A DNA stretch of 43,737 nucleotides from Miniimonas arenae (GTDB taxonomy: Bacteria; Actinomycetota; Actinomycetes; Actinomycetales; Beutenbergiaceae), in NCBI RefSeq assembly GCF_006351005.1, contig NZ_VENP01000027.1, positions 1-43,737 on the forward strand, read 5' to 3'. Positions 42,171-43,737 of the stretch are shown piece after piece. The notes under the pieces were generated by a model that was not told the origin of the DNA, did no database searches, and saw only the letters and a program-made list of their open reading frames with translations. Made by a program: the position numbers and the translations under genes. The stretch's first letter is position 1; every line of letters starts with the position of its first letter.

Positions 42171-42244
42171 GGCGTGGTTCGAGGTGCTTCAGGGGCGGTC
42201 CGGGCCGCTGCTCGAGGGCTGCTGAGCCGCGCCGTTCCGCCGGT

Positions 42245-42274
42245 TTGGTCGATCGGGTTGCGGTCGCGTAAGAT
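42245..42274 (+). promoter_or_regulatory. tRNA-Ala promoter
   Basis: TTGGTC (42245-42250), an 18-bp spacer and TAAGAT (42269-42274), about 50 bp before the mature tRNA. Confidence 0.65.
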
Positions 42275-42325
42275 GGACGAGCCCTGCGGGGCACACCAGT
42301 CCGAGGGTCGCAAGGCCGGAGGCAC

Positions 42326-42398
42326 GGGGCATTGGCGCAGTTGGTAGCGCGCTTCCATGGCATGGAAGAGGTCAGGGGTTCGAATCCCCTATGCTCCA
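42326..42398 (+). tRNA. tRNA-Ala (anticodon GGC)
   Basis: The acceptor stem GGGGCAT pairs with ATGCTCC (one G-T pair), the D arm is GCGCAGTTGGTAGCGC, the anticodon stem-loop is CTTCC-ATGGCAT-GGAAG with GGC as the anticodon, and the T arm AGGGG-TTCGAAT-CCCCT is perfect. The discriminator is A at 42398 and CCA is not encoded. The 3' end is the integration site of the element on the right. Confidence 0.96.
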
Positions 42399-42410
42399 CA
42401 TAACCGGTTA

Positions 42411-42454
42411 CGTTCGAACCCTGCCCCGCTTCATCGTGGGTCAGGGTTCGAACG
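42411..42454. repeat. 13-bp inverted repeat next to the tRNA attachment site
   Basis: CGTTCGAACCCTG (42411-42423) and CAGGGTTCGAACG (42442-42454) are perfect complements around an 18-nt spacer. The 10-bp palindrome TAACCGGTTA (42401-42410) lies immediately before. Both fall between the tRNA end and the conserved part of the recombinase, so they may be recombinase or accessory-factor sites of the att region, or a terminator. Confidence 0.85.
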
Positions 42455-43592
42455 TTGTTGGGGCTGGTGTCGGTGGCCAGGATCGTGGCGATGGTCTGCA
42501 CGGGCTCGGGGGTGACGTGTTCGGCGTCATCGATGGTGATCTTGGTGAACAGTGCCCGGTTGAGCATCCGGCGTTCGGCGGGTTCGGCTTTGGCGTAGAG
42601 GTCTCCTAGGTCGGTGAGGATGTCGAGGATCGCGTCGAGTCCGATCTTCGCGTTGGTGTAGAGGGTGCCGAGTGAGTCGAGGCGGCTGTTGATTGCGTGG
42701 AGGCTGGCGCGGATGCGGTCTTGCTCGGTCTTGAGCAGGTCGATGGGGATCGCGTCGGCGTAGTGGGCTTGGAGCAGCTTGACCTGTTCGGCTTCGAGCT
42801 TGGCCTTCTGCGCGCTCAGGGTGGCTCGTTCGTCGGCGGACGCGGCAGCGAGAGTGTCGAACACGCGCCCGAGCACGCTCTTGATTCGGGTGGCCTCGTC
42901 GGCGGTGACGCCTTGCTGCTGGTAGGCGTGGGTGATGTGGTCCTCGACGCGGTAGACGAGGATGGCGCTGCGCTGGCAGGTGTTGCGCTTGAGGCGTCGT
43001 CCGGTGCAGGTGAAGTAGTCGTAGGCGATGCCCTGGTGGTTGCGGGGCCGTTCGTACATGAGCCGCTTGCCGCAGCTGCAGTAGATCGACCCTTTCAGGT
43101 AGTGGTCGTACTTCTGGGGCTTGTCACCGACCACGTTGTTCTGACGCAGGATCGTCCGGACCCGATCGAATGTCTCTGGGGTGACCAGCGGCTCGTGGGT
43201 GCCGGGGTAGGTGACCTCGCGGTAGGTGACGATGCCCTGGTAGTAGGGGTTGGTCAGGATGGTGTGCAGCAGCTTCGTGGTGACGGGCTTTGCTGGGAAC
43301 GACGGTGTGGGCCGGGTGGTCAGGCCCCGGGTCTCCAGCTCGCGGGCGAGCGTGGAGAGTGACCAGTTCCCGCTGGCGTAGGCGGTGAATGCGAATCGGA
43401 TCAGTTCGGCCCGATCCGGGTCGAGTGCGATGTCGCGTATCTCGTGGCCTTTGGCGTCGATGGTGCGGATGTTGAGGTAGCCGATGGGCGCCTTGTTCGG
43501 GGTACCACCGAGGGATGCCTTCTGGACGAGACCCTTGGTGACCTCTTGGGCGAGGTTCAGGGAGTAGAACTCGGCGATGGAGGCCAGGGGCC

Positions 43593-43737
43593 TGACCCCG
43601 GATCTTGGACACGCTGAATCCGGCACCTGGTGCTGGGGAAGCGAGATGATCTGAGAATCATGGCCAGGAAGAACTACTCGGAGGAGTTCCGTCGTCAGGC
43701 CGTCGACTTGTACGAGTCCACCCCGGGCGCCACGGTC
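43593..43737 (+). mobile_element. Left end of an IS3-family-like insertion sequence
   Basis: Homology to the recombinase stops near 43590 and a sequence starting TGACCCCGGATCTTGGACAC follows, the probable terminal inverted repeat, 67 bp before an IS3 orfA-type start. The element continues past the window, so the right end and target duplication cannot be seen. Confidence 0.75.
43660..43737 (+). CDS. IS3-family transposase OrfA, partial
   Basis: The first 26 codons encode MARKNYSEEFRRQAVDLYES and on, the standard helix-turn-helix start of IS3-type OrfA proteins. It runs off the right edge of the window. The ATG at 43660 follows GAGA-type purines weakly. Confidence 0.85.
   Translation, partial: MARKNYSEEFRRQAVDLYESTPGATV

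Larger units (their letters stand above)
42037..43590 (-). pseudogene. Large serine recombinase, N-terminal catalytic domain lost
   Basis: The minus-strand frame encodes the recombinase and zinc-ribbon domains of a large serine recombinase: SIAEFYSLNLAQEVTKGLVQ, GGTPNKAPIGYLNIRTID, a zinc ribbon with CSCGKR and CTGRR, and a long coiled coil (KAKLEAEQVKLLQ). The resolvase domain with its catalytic Ser and Arg, which should precede SIAEF, is absent: the homology stops at about 43590, where an IS-like end begins. At the other end the frame runs without a stop through the antisense of tRNA-Ala (RGFEPLTSSMPWKRATN) and ends at 42037 in host DNA. Codon use is less GC-rich than the flanks, consistent with transfer. 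It must be inactive unless the missing domain is supplied. Confidence 0.88.

Noticed and set aside
42326-42398. Antisense coding (RGFEPLTSSMPWKRATN) as a real domain
   Set aside because: It is the well-known translation of the complement of a tRNA gene; it is kept only as part of the recombinase frame.

Overview
The window is about 74% GC by eye, uses GTG starts heavily, and carries an actinobacterial gene set: zinc-type L28 and L32, a long RNase E/G, an actinobacterial SAM-IV riboswitch, a cydABDC locus and a DosR/DosS-like pair. This fits a Micrococcales actinobacterium, perhaps Cellulomonadaceae or Promicromonosporaceae; the genus cannot be fixed from sequence alone. Gene order is that of a chromosome core, with small lineage-specific insertions and the edge of an integrated element on the right.

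Layout. 1-1940: a decayed HNH/DUF222-like gene and repeat-rich DNA. 1939-7400: a PLP trans-sulfuration enzyme, ddl, a 52-aa small protein, a DUF3515 lipoprotein, thiL, an unknown membrane protein and rpmB. 7700-12630: recG, then an ABC ATPase/membrane pair. 12690-17780: rsmD, a small membrane protein, coaD, a SepIVA-like coiled coil, DUF177, rpmF, rnc and mutM. 17986-26531: a respiratory-control block, with a NarL/DosR-type response regulator (+) converging on a minus-strand unit cydA-cydB-cydD-cydC-sensor kinase. 27118-36518: rne, an opposite-strand 708-aa unknown, rplU-rpmA, obg and proB. 36537-38667: a flavin reductase diverging from a SAM-IV riboswitch, a Met/Cys-rich leader peptide and a luciferase-like monooxygenase. 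39022-42170: a 49-aa membrane protein, nadD, a disordered membrane-anchored protein, rsfS and a histidine phosphatase. 42326-43737: tRNA-Ala(GGC), a truncated large serine recombinase and the start of an IS3-type element.

Two regulatory systems stand out. (1) The organosulfur cassette: a near-consensus sigma-70 promoter, a clear SAM-IV aptamer, then a 33-codon ORF with its own Shine-Dalgarno whose last 13 residues hold 4 Met and 4 Cys, then the LLM monooxygenase; the likely flavin-reductase partner is divergent. This looks like stacked control by SAM and by charged Met/Cys tRNA. (2) The bd-oxidase circuit: a palindrome AGGACC-AA-GGTCCT sits about 32 bp upstream of the likely -10 of cydA, the kinase keeps the histidine that binds heme in mycobacterial DosS, and a close copy of the box lies at the same spacing before the 52-aa small gene, suggesting a small hypoxia or redox regulon.

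Many genes appear leaderless: a TANNNT -10 box lies 6-8 nt before the GTG or ATG (at least twelve cases). Most start choices below rest on this pattern. All functional calls come from motifs and gene order read by eye; no database search was run.
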